Source: Phallusia fumigata
Taxonomy: Eukaryota; Chordata; Ascidiacea; Phlebobranchia; Ascidiidae
Length of the DNA stretch: 21,004 bases
Reading direction: 5' to 3'
Assembly: GCA_008931825.1 (NCBI GenBank)
Contig: QXVZ01006752.1
Location: 1-21,004 of the forward strand
Shown here one piece after another: positions 11,101 to 19,900 of the stretch. The stretch's first letter is position 1. Every line of letters begins with the position of its first letter. The notes beneath the pieces were generated by a model, which made no database searches, was not told where the DNA came from, and was given only the letters and a program-made list of their open reading frames with translations. Both the position numbers and the translations under genes were made by a program.

Positions 11101-12141
11101 AGTAAGTGGCCCATTGTATTGTCCTCAACCAAATTCGTAACGATTGTACAAAGCCTATTATTCCAAAATAACTTGAGATATTATATGTTTCAATTGATTT
11201 TTCTAAACTTTTTAGACACTACATCTAAAAGACGGTTTAAGGCTTGATAATTTATGTTCAAAATAAAATTCGTAAATGTTTTGACTACATGTCGGACCAA
11301 ATTTTACAATTTGTTTGAAGATGAGTTGATTCATTTCGCTTAAATCCTAAACATTTATTTATCTTACTTATTACTTCCAGCAATATGCGGCTCTTGCTCA
11401 AGGGCTAATGAACCGAAACCAGAGTGACTCGCGGTTTCCTAGCAACCCCATGATGAACTTAAATCCAGCTGCTTTGGTTGCGTCCCGATATCTTCAGCAG
11501 CAGCAGCAACAACAACCACTTCCGCTCACAGCCGAAAACCGTTCCACAGAAGGTAAGTTGTCTGGTTTCCAATTAATTTTTAATGTTATGACCCACAGTT
11601 TATAGATTTATCAGTAAAAATGTAGGGACGAAATTGAATGGGATTGTACTATGTTTTGCTAATGTATGATTTGACAAATTTTGTATTAAAACCGAAACAT
11701 ATTGTTTTTGTTTTGGTGTTTGCATTTCGGAAATTGCCATTTTTACTTGTGCTGATTTCCAGAACAGATTATGAATAGCTGGCCTTAATGTCAAAAATTG
11801 AAACACGAAATTTGTAGTTTTGCAAAATTAAACACCCTTTTGTGTTATTTGCTAAGTGAATACTCTAATCTCAAAAGTAACAAATAAACAAATTCTGTTG
11901 TCAAAAAAATACTGGCCCAAAAGTTCTTAAAGGCTACGTGCCCAATAACTCATGCCATCATCATTGATCCTTTTTCGATTCAGGATCTCCAGAAGGTCGA
12001 GGAACAGAGAACAGTTTGTCATCTGATGGCGAAGTTGAACCAAGTGAGGCATCAGCAAATACATCAGTAAATGCGGCGCATGAATGGTTGTGGAAGGCTT
12101 ACCAGAGAACCCAGGGACAGGTGGGAATCGAAGCGTGTTAA
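4997..12141 (+). CDS. sall: Sall / spalt-like C2H2 zinc-finger transcription factor (multi-exon, 5' exon not found)
   Basis: Nuclear DNA-binding regulator of the spalt family. The exons read in one continuous frame: a 4997-5101 (or allele 6703-6807), b 7061-8266 (or truncated allele 5223-6427), c 8447-8740, d 9040-9379, e 9786-9876, f 10008-10148, g 10306-10500, h 10892-11101, i 11381-11552, j 11984-12141. All introns are GT-AG and phases match, giving about 970 codons. A Gln-rich coiled coil lies near codons 170-215. Five C2H2 fingers follow: the spalt middle triplet (C416/C419/H432/H436; C444/C447/H460/H465; C494/C497/H510/H514) and the C-terminal pair (C749/C752/H765/H769; C777/C780/H793/H797). 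The tail [11 protein letters not shown] after the last finger is typical of spalt proteins. The vertebrate N-terminal MSRRKQ repressor motif, the C2HC finger and the first C2H2 pair are not seen. Exon a begins in mid-codon, so an upstream exon is expected; ATG 5029 is a possible internal start (959 residues). Confidence 0.9.
5223..6427 (+). CDS. sall: Sall exon b, haplotype-A copy, cut by contig gap
   Basis: This is the large central exon: an acidic and His/Gln-rich N-part, a Ser-rich stretch, a Gln-rich coiled coil (about 5632-5760), a Pro/Met/Ser-rich linker, and the first finger [21 protein letters not shown]. It ends at N 6428, one base short of the splice-donor position seen in the other copy (8266/8267). 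It therefore has no donor and cannot be spliced as assembled. By hand count about 15 codons differ in amino acid and about 20 silently from 7061-8265; the finger and coiled coil are unchanged. Confidence 0.85.
6703..6807 (+). CDS. sall: Sall exon a, haplotype-B copy
   Basis: It is the same 105-bp exon as 4997-5101, with two amino-acid changes (V to I before the ATG at 6735, and H to P after it). It has a full-consensus donor GTAAGT at 6808. Its downstream intron is interrupted after 34 bases by the contig join at 6842, and resumes at 6975. Confidence 0.75.
6710..6974. repeat. Perfect 132-bp direct repeat across N 6842 (unmerged contig overlap)
   Basis: 6710-6841 equals 6843-6974 exactly. It duplicates most of Sall exon a and its donor. 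Removing one copy restores an intron of the same structure as 5102-5222. Confidence 0.9.
6843..6940 (+). pseudogene. Partial third copy of Sall exon a (assembly overlap, not a real gene copy)
   Basis: 6843-6974 repeats 6710-6841 base for base immediately across the single N at 6842. It lacks the first seven bases of exon a and the acceptor. This is what two overlapping, unmerged contig ends look like. It should be collapsed with 6703-6807 and not annotated as an additional exon. Confidence 0.85.
7061..8266 (+). CDS. sall: Sall exon b, haplotype-B copy (complete)
   Basis: This is the intact central exon, from acceptor TACTTAACAG to donor GTAAGA at 8267. It enters with the two bases completing the Asp codon and leaves in phase 1 after HT, so the intron splits the finger linker HT|GERP. 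Contents match copy A: a Gln-rich heptad-like region ([13 protein letters not shown]... [11 protein letters not shown]) expected to mediate dimerisation in spalt proteins, and finger 1 at 8200-8262. No other C2H2 finger lies between the coiled coil and finger 1. Confidence 0.9.
8447..8740 (+). CDS. sall: Sall exon c: fingers 2 and 3 of the middle triplet
   Basis: The acceptor CTCTACAG completes the linker TGERP. Finger 2 is CDLC-X12-H-X4-H with the spalt hallmark [11 protein letters not shown]. After a short Ser/Arg linker comes a third finger, CPLCSSVF...HMQIH, matching the lone finger that follows the middle pair in vertebrate SALL proteins (CPICQKKF...HIRMH). The donor is best placed at GTGTGG (8741), the only nearby site that leaves phase 1 to match exon d; GTAACG at 8746 would break the frame. 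Confidence 0.85.
9040..9379 (+). CDS. sall: Sall exon d: Pro/Ser-rich linker with SUMO-like and CtBP-like motifs
   Basis: It starts after ACCCTCAG and ends at GTAAGT (9380) in phase 2. It encodes a disordered Pro/Ser/Thr-rich segment. It contains IKSEP (about codon 595), which fits the psi-K-x-E SUMOylation consensus, and ALDLS (9264-9278), which resembles the PxDLS CtBP-binding motif. Two TGACGTCA-like octamers are embedded in its Met-Thr-Ser codons at 9121-9142. The functional roles are inferred. Confidence 0.8.
9380..9785 (+). other. Sall intron d-e
   Basis: AT-rich, 406 bp, donor GTAAGT, acceptor TTGATTAG. Nothing else recognised. Confidence 0.7.
9786..9876 (+). CDS. sall: Sall exon e: short Gln/Glu-rich linker
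   Basis: It starts after TTGATTAG and ends at donor GTAAAC. It encodes [12 protein letters not shown] followed by a charged LKPLKEENE segment, in the frame set by exon d (phase 2 in, phase 0 out). There is no recognised domain; support comes from frame and splice continuity. Confidence 0.7.
10008..10148 (+). CDS. sall: Sall exon f: Ser-rich linker
   Basis: 47 codons, phase 0 at both ends, from acceptor TGCGTGCAG to donor GTAGGT. It encodes [11 protein letters not shown], a Ser-rich patch and SEEQRYALK. It is low-complexity and has no recognised domain, but lies in frame between exons e and g. Confidence 0.7.
10306..10500 (+). CDS. sall: Sall exon g: first finger and most of the second finger of the C-terminal pair
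   Basis: 65 codons, phase 0. It encodes [19 protein letters not shown], then [17 protein letters not shown], and STKGNLK, the hallmark of the last spalt finger pair. The exon ends before the His residues of the second finger (donor GTTGGT at 10501), so this finger is completed only by exon h. Confidence 0.92.
10501..10891 (+). other. Sall intron g-h, splitting the last zinc finger
   Basis: 391 bp, donor GTTGGT, acceptor CCCAACAG. It interrupts the second C-terminal finger just before its zinc-binding His residues. It contains a 9-bp perfect stem with a 4-nt loop (10582-10603), otherwise nothing notable. Confidence 0.8.
10892..11101 (+). CDS. sall: Sall exon h: end of last finger and basic spalt tail
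   Basis: 70 codons, phase 0, from acceptor CCCAACAG to donor [14 protein letters not shown] supplies the two zinc-binding His of the last finger. [12 protein letters not shown] follows and is diagnostic of spalt proteins. The rest is a Ser/Gly/Pro-rich linker. Confidence 0.9.
11381..11552 (+). CDS. sall: Sall exon i: poly-Gln linker
   Basis: Acceptor TTACTTCCAG, donor GTAAGT, phase 1 out. It encodes [14 protein letters not shown], an Asn/Pro-rich stretch and a run of seven Gln made of mixed CAG/CAA codons (about 11493-11514). The frame agrees with both neighbours. Confidence 0.8.
11553..11983 (+). other. Sall intron i-j
   Basis: 431 bp, AT-rich, donor GTAAGT, acceptor GATTCAG. Nothing recognised inside. 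Confidence 0.75.
11984..12141 (+). CDS. sall: Sall terminal exon j
   Basis: It starts after TTCGATTCAG. It encodes an acidic Ser-rich stretch, then [13 protein letters not shown], and ends at TAA 12139-12141. The alternative of splicing at CAG|GTGGGA (12121) instead of reading to the stop cannot be excluded, but no matching downstream exon was seen. Confidence 0.75.
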
Positions 12142-12671
12142 AGTTTTTCATAAATTTAAAAAATTACACACCATATTTGCGAAATTTTGTCAAACCTTTA
12201 AACAATAATGTTTTAAAACTACAGGTAAATTAATCACCTAGCGGAAAATGTTATCGACAAATGATCGCCACTGGAGGGCGTTAAAGCGCAACCCAAGCGA
12301 ACGGAAGAAACAAAATCTGATAGGTTTTACCCGAAATTTTTAGAAACACCCGACCGTGTATATTTAAATCTAAAGCAAAGATGTATGACAAAAATTAATC
12401 ATAACAAACTTATTGTGTGTTCTGTTGCGAGTGTTTCAATTTTTTCTGGTGCTGTGTCCTAGCTGCTATGTAAATATTCCTTTTCGTTTTCATTAATTTC
12501 TTATCAAGCTGCTGATATTTTTTCGAAACCGTTCATGACCAGCGATTTCATTTTCGAATTTGCTTAGGTGCTTGATGATATTTTTTGTGTTTCGAACATT
12601 GTTTTTTTCGTGTGATGTTTTTCTTTTTGCCAATACAAATTCCAACTTGATTGCATTTTGAATATTTGTGA

Positions 12672-13083
12672 ATGGATAAGCTGGAAAGAAATTGTGGGGA
12701 TTTTTTTCTGCGTAATACAATTGTTTCTGCAGCAACTTTGAATGTTAGAGGTTTATAAAGCAGTTGTTACTGGCTTTATGCAGTCCACTGTGTCAGAAAG
12801 TTTTCAAAAAATATTTGAAAAAGTCAAATTTTCCTGGAATAAAGTTGAAGGGAAATGTACTGTGCAACGTGTTTGANATGGATAAGCTGGAAAGAAATTG
12901 TGGGGATTCACTTTCTGTGCAATACATTTGTTTCTGCAGCCCCGTTGCATGTTAGAGGTTTTTAAATAAGTTTTTACTGGCTTTATGCAGTCCACTGTGT
13001 CAAAAAGTTTTCAAAAAATGTTTGAAAAAGTCAAATTTTTCTGGAATAAAATTGAACGCAAATGTACTGTGCAACGTGTTTGA
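12672..13083. repeat. Diverged 205-bp direct repeat across N 12877 (haplotype switch)
   Basis: 12672-12876 aligns end to end with 12878-13083 at roughly 90% identity. Both copies begin ATGGATAAGCTGG and finish GTGCAACGTGTTTGA. The left copy ends exactly at the gap. This is the pattern of contigs from different haplotypes abutted without merging. Each copy contains an AATAAA (12838-12843, 13045-13050) that could serve Sall 3'-end formation. Confidence 0.8.
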
Positions 13084-13840
13084 GCAGGTACAAGCCAACT
13101 TTCCATCTTAATTAGGCGATTTATAATACAACCTAAGGAACTTTCAAATGCACAAAGCGAAAACGAGGTCAAGTTTATTTGGACAGGCCGTCGTTTACAA
13201 TCGTTAACAATTGTTTCAGTGAAAAAGCTAAAAGTTTCTTTCTTTCTCATTTATTCCTGAATGACTTCGCGAAGCTCGTTTGGAAACTTACTTTCATATT
13301 GTAGCAGTTGACATCCCCTGAAAAGTTGTTTCATTAGCAGCGATTACGGTTGTCCAGTTAATAAGTCAAGAGCAGATTAGCGCAGCTCCAGTCCTTGTGT
13401 AAAGAATGTAGTGCTTGCATAGGTATGCCATTAAAGGCCTTTTTCCTGAGAACTCCCGACTTAAAGTTTGCTTTTGCCAGTGGGGCATCTTGAGGCGACA
13501 AGCATGACTGCGCCCTGCAGAAAGATTGCTAACGTTCGCCCGATTTTTTCGCATTGTGGCACGGCATGAAAAAGTGTGTGCTTTGCCAAAGTGTGCATGA
13601 CCACAAGTCGAGTAGTGAGGTAAGGTTTGGCAGCAAGTGAACTTTTCCTTTTCAAATTTGTTGCAATGTTCGTGTACACTGTGTGTTAAAGGCAGTTGTG
13701 TGGTGTAACTAATTAATCTATTAGTTTGCTTGTTTATTTCATTTTTGTCCTCGGGGGCGGACCAACGCCGGAATGCGTTATGCTCATTATGAGTCCGCCG
13801 TCGAGCTACCTGCTTTATTGCAGTTCCGTTAACCGAATGG

Positions 13841-13858
13841 TTCTTACTTTTTTTGTAG
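13841..13858 (+). promoter_or_regulatory. Strong splice-acceptor-like site in PEPT 5' leader
   Basis: A pyrimidine run ending TTTTTTTGTAG lies 47 bases before the PEPT ATG. It could be the acceptor of an untranslated first exon or, since ascidians add a spliced leader to many mRNAs, a trans-splice acceptor. Sequence alone cannot separate these. Confidence 0.35.
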
Positions 13859-13905
13859 CCGCTAAACTTACTTGATTTTCGAGGCGTAGGACAAACAAGA
13901 AACGA

Positions 13906-13980
13906 ATGGAGTTTGAAGAGAAAGAAGCGAAAGCTGACGAAGCGTTGGTTGAAAGTAACGGTGTAGATGTTCCAAAACAG
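13906..13980 (+). CDS. PEPT exon 1: start codon and N-terminal tail
   Basis: 25 codons from ATG 13906, an acidic, Glu/Lys-rich cytosolic N-terminus ending VDVPKQ, then donor GTTACT. The start is chosen because it is the only ATG in frame with exon 2 after the acceptor-like site at 13858. Confidence 0.75.
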
Positions 13981-16900
13981 GTTACTTACTTTTACTAACG
14001 AAATTTGGTTTCATATTGTATGGACTGTCTGCTCGGCCTGGGCCTGTTGGGTATATTTGTCGTTTTTGGTTCTTATAGACACCGGTTGTATTGCGGCCTG
14101 GTTAGCTTATGTTTCTAAAACCCGCCTTGGGTTTATTTTGACACATTACAACTAGTATCTTATTCTACAGACACCGAAGGCAAAATATCCGAAACATGTT
14201 TTCCTCATTATCGGGAACGAATTCTGCGAAAGGTTTTCCTTCTACGGAATGAGAAGTAAGTTCCTTTCAAAAATTTTCGCAATTTGTTTTTAAATAGGCT
14301 GTACGTGGTACTGCATATTATATGGTTGACAAGGGCAAGATCATTTTAACTGCATTTTTGTTGCGCTTAATCGTCGCATGAACAAAAATATGACGTGGTT
14401 TATTAAAAACTTATGTGCTTCGACTGCTGCATTGTTCAAAAACATTTTTAGATGTTTAAAATGCCAAGATTTAAACAAAAACCATAAACCATGGACTCAA
14501 CGTGCTGCAATGTAGAACGACGCTGTATGTGTTCGCATTTTGCGCAAGCCTCTAACACGTTTGCACAGTGTCAATCACAAACCGCAACATCAATCAATCC
14601 ACCTGTAACCTTCCGTACTTCTCCGCAGCCGTGTTGGTCTTGTACGCCAGGAATTTCCTACAGTTTGACGAGGACACTTCCACCGTTGTTTTCCACGCGT
14701 TCACTTTCCTAGCCTACTTTTTCCCGTTGGTGGGTGGAGTGATTGCGGACTCATATTGGGGCAAATACAAGACCATCCTTTATCTCTCCATCCTCTATGT
14801 GCTGGGTCATGTTGTGAAAACTCTAGCCGCGATCCCGTATATACCAAGCAATGCGGCTCATATGTAAGTTGTTGTTTTTCCTTGTGAAAATGTTGTTGCC
14901 CATCTGAGTGTTTAGTATTGTGGCAGACAATTTTCTATGAGCGTAATAATAGACAAATCGGTTGAATCAAGAACTAAAAAAGAAATTTTGTCTCTTAATT
15001 CGTTCGATAAACGATACGTCAAGCACATTTGTTTGTTTGAAAAAAAGCTGAAAAAATGAACCAAAATATGTTGACACTTGGGTTCATTTAAAACACCGAT
15101 TTTTGGGAAGATAAGCGAAATAGTTTCAAATCAACACGCATCCCATTTCAAGTATTTTGTGTTAAACGAGACAAAACGTGGGCAATAGAACTGTGTTGTT
15201 TGTACTGGGAGTGTAAAAGTTCAAGGCATTGTAAGATGTAACTCGAGTCAAAAGGAAGGTATTTTGCTAACAAAATCGAGTGCCTTTCCACCTGACAAAA
15301 TTCAAATTATTGGCAAGTTGTTGGGTTTTTACAGAACTCTGTCGATGCTGGGACTGTTGTTTATCGCAATTGGCACTGGTGGAATCAAACCCTGCGTTTC
15401 GTCGTTTGGGGGCGATCAGTTCCATCCTTCGCAGGTCAGTGTCACATTGTACAGGGTGCTATGTGTAGCTAGGTTTTATATCAGGCAATATATTTAATCA
15501 CGTCGACCTCATTGTTGCATTGTTGTTTTTAAGAATTGGAATAAAGACGCGCCCAAAACAAAGTCCAAAACGACTGGCGTGTTTTTGGCCTTTTTACGAG
15601 TTCGGTTGTAAATGGTGCCAATAGTAAAAAACTGATTAAACAACGAAATCGGTCAAGTAAACATCTGTAAACAACAACAAAATTTTGCGTTTCAGCGATC
15701 CCCTCTTTGACATATGTAATGCCATCATGACCTTGTTCTGTTCATAGGATTTTATCGATTCATACGTTAAAAAATTATCGTATTTGTTAAAATCGGACGC
15801 CTCCATTATTTGGCATTTAATGACGTCATTACTCTTGCCCTATGACGTAGGAGCGGTACAGGAGCCAGTTTTTCGCCATGTTCTACTTCTCGATCAACGC
15901 AGGAGCACTTTTGTCGAAACTCGTCACTCCAATGTTTCGTGCTGATATGGATTGCTATCCTGGTATGAGTGGACATCTGTACGATGAATGTTATGCGATG
16001 GCGTTTGGGATTCCTGGACTTCTAATGCTGGTTGCTGTCGGTACGTGTTTCGTTTCTGTTTTTGGTTGGCACATTTATCCATGAGTTGTTATATTAATTT
16101 GCCTTTAAATCTTTTATTCCTTTACCTAATCTCTAAGCCAGTGGTTTCAATTTTTTTATTAACCGCGTATTGGTCGGGGATCCTGTCCAATCGCCGCGCA
16201 TCACGTTGTTCTAAGTTTTCAAAAATGCAGGGATTTATAAACAGTAACAAAAATAACGCTTTTCTTTGATAAAACAGAAGGTTTTTGCGTATCACAAAGT
16301 AGAACTTTGCGTACCGCTAGTAAAGGGATCGGCAACTTTTTGATCGTAGTGTGCCTGTTTAGAAATTATTTCAAAATGTTAATGACTCCGCGTGCCATGG
16401 TTGATAACGTTACTGCTTTACGTTTCTGCGTGTATATTTTTAGATTGGGGTCGCTCCACCAAAGGTCGGTGCAAATTTTTAGCTCCCTAACCCCTGTGTA
16501 TTAAGTGATATGTTATGATTTTATTCTTTGCTTGGGTGTGCCAGACGCGGTTTGCCCTAAGAATTCAGGTGTTTGGTAGGCTAATCGCTACGATGCCCAC
16601 TTGTAGCTCGTCGCTGCAGCACTTAACGATTAAAAACAAAGATGTCGCACAATTTGACTAACATTTTTTTGGAACATGAACTCGTTCGTTTGGTGTGTCA
16701 CGAATAATCAGTTCACGTGCCAACTATGGCACGAGTGCTATGGGTTGCCTACCCCTGTACTATGGGTTGCAACATGTTGGGAACCAATCTGCTGAACAAT
16801 GGTTTTAGCATGAAAGCGCACTGGAAGCACTTGTGTGTATTAAATGGACGATGAAGACATTGTTATACCGTCGTACAAATGTGATCTTATACCTTTCAGT

Positions 16901-19900
16901 GTTCTTTGTGGCCGGCACGAAGTTCTACAGACATGTACCCTTGAGCGGGAGCGTGTTTTGGAGGTTTTGTAAGTGCGTCGGTTCTGCACTCACTAACAAG
17001 TGGAAGTTGAGAAACAAAGAGCACGAGACAAGGAAACACTGGGTAGATTACGCCAAATCAACTGTGAGTTTGAAGATTTTTGTCGCAGTTTTCTGTATTA
17101 AGTGACTTTCCACCAAATTTGGAGGTTTACAACCGCCGATCCGAATAAAAATCGCCCCGTTAGCAAACATCGCCACGTTATAAGTAACGTCTAATGTTGC
17201 AAATCAAAAGTTTTATATCAAAAAGGATAGAAATCTTCCAGCTAGTGGCGTATAGGGCCCTAGACCGTGGACAAGCCAAGTTAACCACGATCTTACAATT
17301 ACGCTTGGTTGAATAGACTGAGGCGATCGACCCATATAACAGACATAAAACCTGGATTCGCATTCGGGGTCGTCCGGGTGCGACCCCGCAAACTATCAAA
17401 AAAATTGTTGCAATACTATGGTCATTGAATTTTTCTGCATTTCGCATCCTCATTTAAACACTTTAAAATGTAAGTTGCTAAATGCTTTCTAACCTTGTAC
17501 CACTTGTATGTGGCCAATGGGTTGTAGTAATTTAAAAAAGATAAAAGTCATTTAACTTGAAAATCTCTTGAATTCAAAGTTTTTATGGTTTTAATTGAGA
17601 TTAAGAAAAGCGTTATGCAATGCGAAATCTTTGATATTAAAGGTTTGCTTTCAGCCCAAACAAACAACAAGTATAACCATGCAACAAAAACATGCTTAAC
17701 TTTTAAGTTGTGTAACTTGTGGCTTCTCAAAATCTCAAACCTGCTTTTATTTCCAGGATTTAATGAAGCGAGATACGAAATATGTATTGAGAATTTTGCT
17801 TCTCTTCACACCTTTACCCTTCTTCTGGGCCCTCTTCGACCAGCAGGGATCGCGTTGGACCCTTCAGGCCCTTCATCTTGATGGATATTGGGTACGATTC
17901 ATTCTGTGAGCAACAACTGAGAGTGATTAAAATGAACAATATCTTATTATAGCCCGCTAATGACCATCAACGATCTTTGTTTTGTCAAGTAAAATTTTAT
18001 AAATGGAATGTTTCCAAAAACAGTTTTAAATCATAGGAATACATATTTCGGCTAATCAAAGCGTCCTCAGTTCCTTATTTAAATAAAACCTGAACAAAAA
18101 GTGTGTATTTCCTTAATGATAATTCTTCTTTTTTAAATAAAGCTCTCAAAACTTTACATTCCAGGGTGAAATGTTGATAAAACCAGATCAAATGGACATC
18201 GTGAACCCGTTACTTATCATCACACTGATTCCTGTATGCGAGTTTGGCTTCTACCCGCTATTACGTCATATCAAAATCAACTTTACTCCCATTCGTCGGA
18301 TGACCGCTGGGCTGCTGCTGGCAGGGTTGTCGTTCATTTTCACTGCGATCCTACAGTTTAATATCGATGTAAGCGAAAAGTTTTTGTTTCCTTTTCACCC
18401 TCGGTGAGAGGCTCCTTTTTGTTTTCTGAGATTAACACCCGCTTTTGAAAACCTGATATAAAGCATTAGGAATTGCTCTTCCTCACATTGTAATTTGTGC
18501 TATACTGGATCGACAGAAAAACTTCTCATTTAAAAAATCTCAAGTCAGGAAAAATTCGAACTAACTGCTATCAATTTTTGAATTTCATTTCGCTTCAGCA
18601 AGGAATAACCCCACTTCCTACCGCCGAACAGTTCTCGTTTCGCGTCGTCAACATGGCGCCATGTGACGTCACGATGATGTCATCGAATATGCATTTCGAC
18701 GGCCTGGTGGTGAAAAGCACAGAGGTAAGAAAAATTCCTGCAACTCTGAAACCTTTTCAATGCTGCTGATTTGATATTTTTGTAATAGATAAGTAACACC
18801 AAAGAATTCTTTCTTTCCGCCGATGACCCCTTGTCCTTGAGCTTCAAGACATGTGCGGGAAGCGGTGACGTCATAAATCGTACGGTAACCGGTCGCGGTG
18901 AGATGCTCGACGTGCTTATATTTGGAAATGAGGGGCGAAGTTTTGCGCGGGTTGGTGCATGCTTTTTAGTAAAAAGCATAGGCTAGAAGTAGTTGCAGGT
19001 GGATTCCAGAAGCGATCTGCGTGTTTTCTACCCCAAGCTGGGATTGACCAGCATAAACCTAAATTTAGCTCAAAACAATTTTACCACAGTGAGATTTTTA
19101 TTGTTTTCACTTATTTCGATTTAGTCGGTTATTCCAACGCAACGTTTGGAAAACGGAATGGCAACAGTCCGGTTTCTTAACGCGAATGAGGGAAACGAGT
19201 ATTCCGTCATGTCTGTCGGAGAAAAAGTGTCGGCTCCTCCAGGAATCAGAAGCGTTTCTTTGGAGGTTCCTAAAGGCCCGTAAGTATGATTCTAACGTAC
19301 ACAAGTCCAATAATAATTTGTATGAGGATGTTTATGTAAACACTGGACGTGAGGCTATGGATCATAGCATTGCCAGTATTTAATTCTGGGCGTATAATTA
19401 TGCCGAGCGTCCGGTGTTGTCGCCTAGGCAAAAAGAGGCCACTCGCTTTGGTTATCGGATATTTGTCATGAATAGTTTAGTATACTGTTACATGTTGTTG
19501 CCTTTGTTATAGATCTTTATTCTGGGTAACTGACAACATAACCAACATCCCTGTATTAAACGGATCGTATGAAGCCAAGCCAGCTGGAGTTTACACGGTT
19601 GTTATGGTAAGTTTAAAGGTAAATGCGTCCTTTTTACACCAGAGCAAATTTAAGCATTTTTTGCGTGCTTGTAACATCATCCAAACGTCTGGTACCGCTT
19701 ACAATTCGGCAAATTTGTTTAGTTAAATCATCTTAACCAAAATCGTTTGGCTAAAAGGTTTGTAAATGCCCGTCCCTCTGAGTGCACCTTTTTACATCGA
19801 GATATTTGGTAGGCTCTCCACCAGCGTGGTTTGTAAGTTTCTGACTTAAATTTAGGAAAAGTTAGCTTTTACAACGTATAGAAGAAAATGTGCGTAAGTA

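Larger units (their letters stand above)
12142..13905. other. Sall 3' flank and PEPT 5' flank
   Basis: It holds the Sall 3' UTR (end not defined), the haplotype-duplicated block at 12672-13083, and the PEPT promoter and 5' UTR. No open frame here has domain similarity. A 7-bp GC-rich inverted repeat (13756-13762 with 13793-13799) lies about 110-150 bp before the PEPT ATG. Confidence 0.6.

Noticed and set aside
17360-17390. tRNA or structured RNA around the GC-rich hairpin in PEPT intron 6
   Set aside because: No acceptor stem, anticodon arm or standard T-loop sequence could be placed; only an 8-bp stem is seen.
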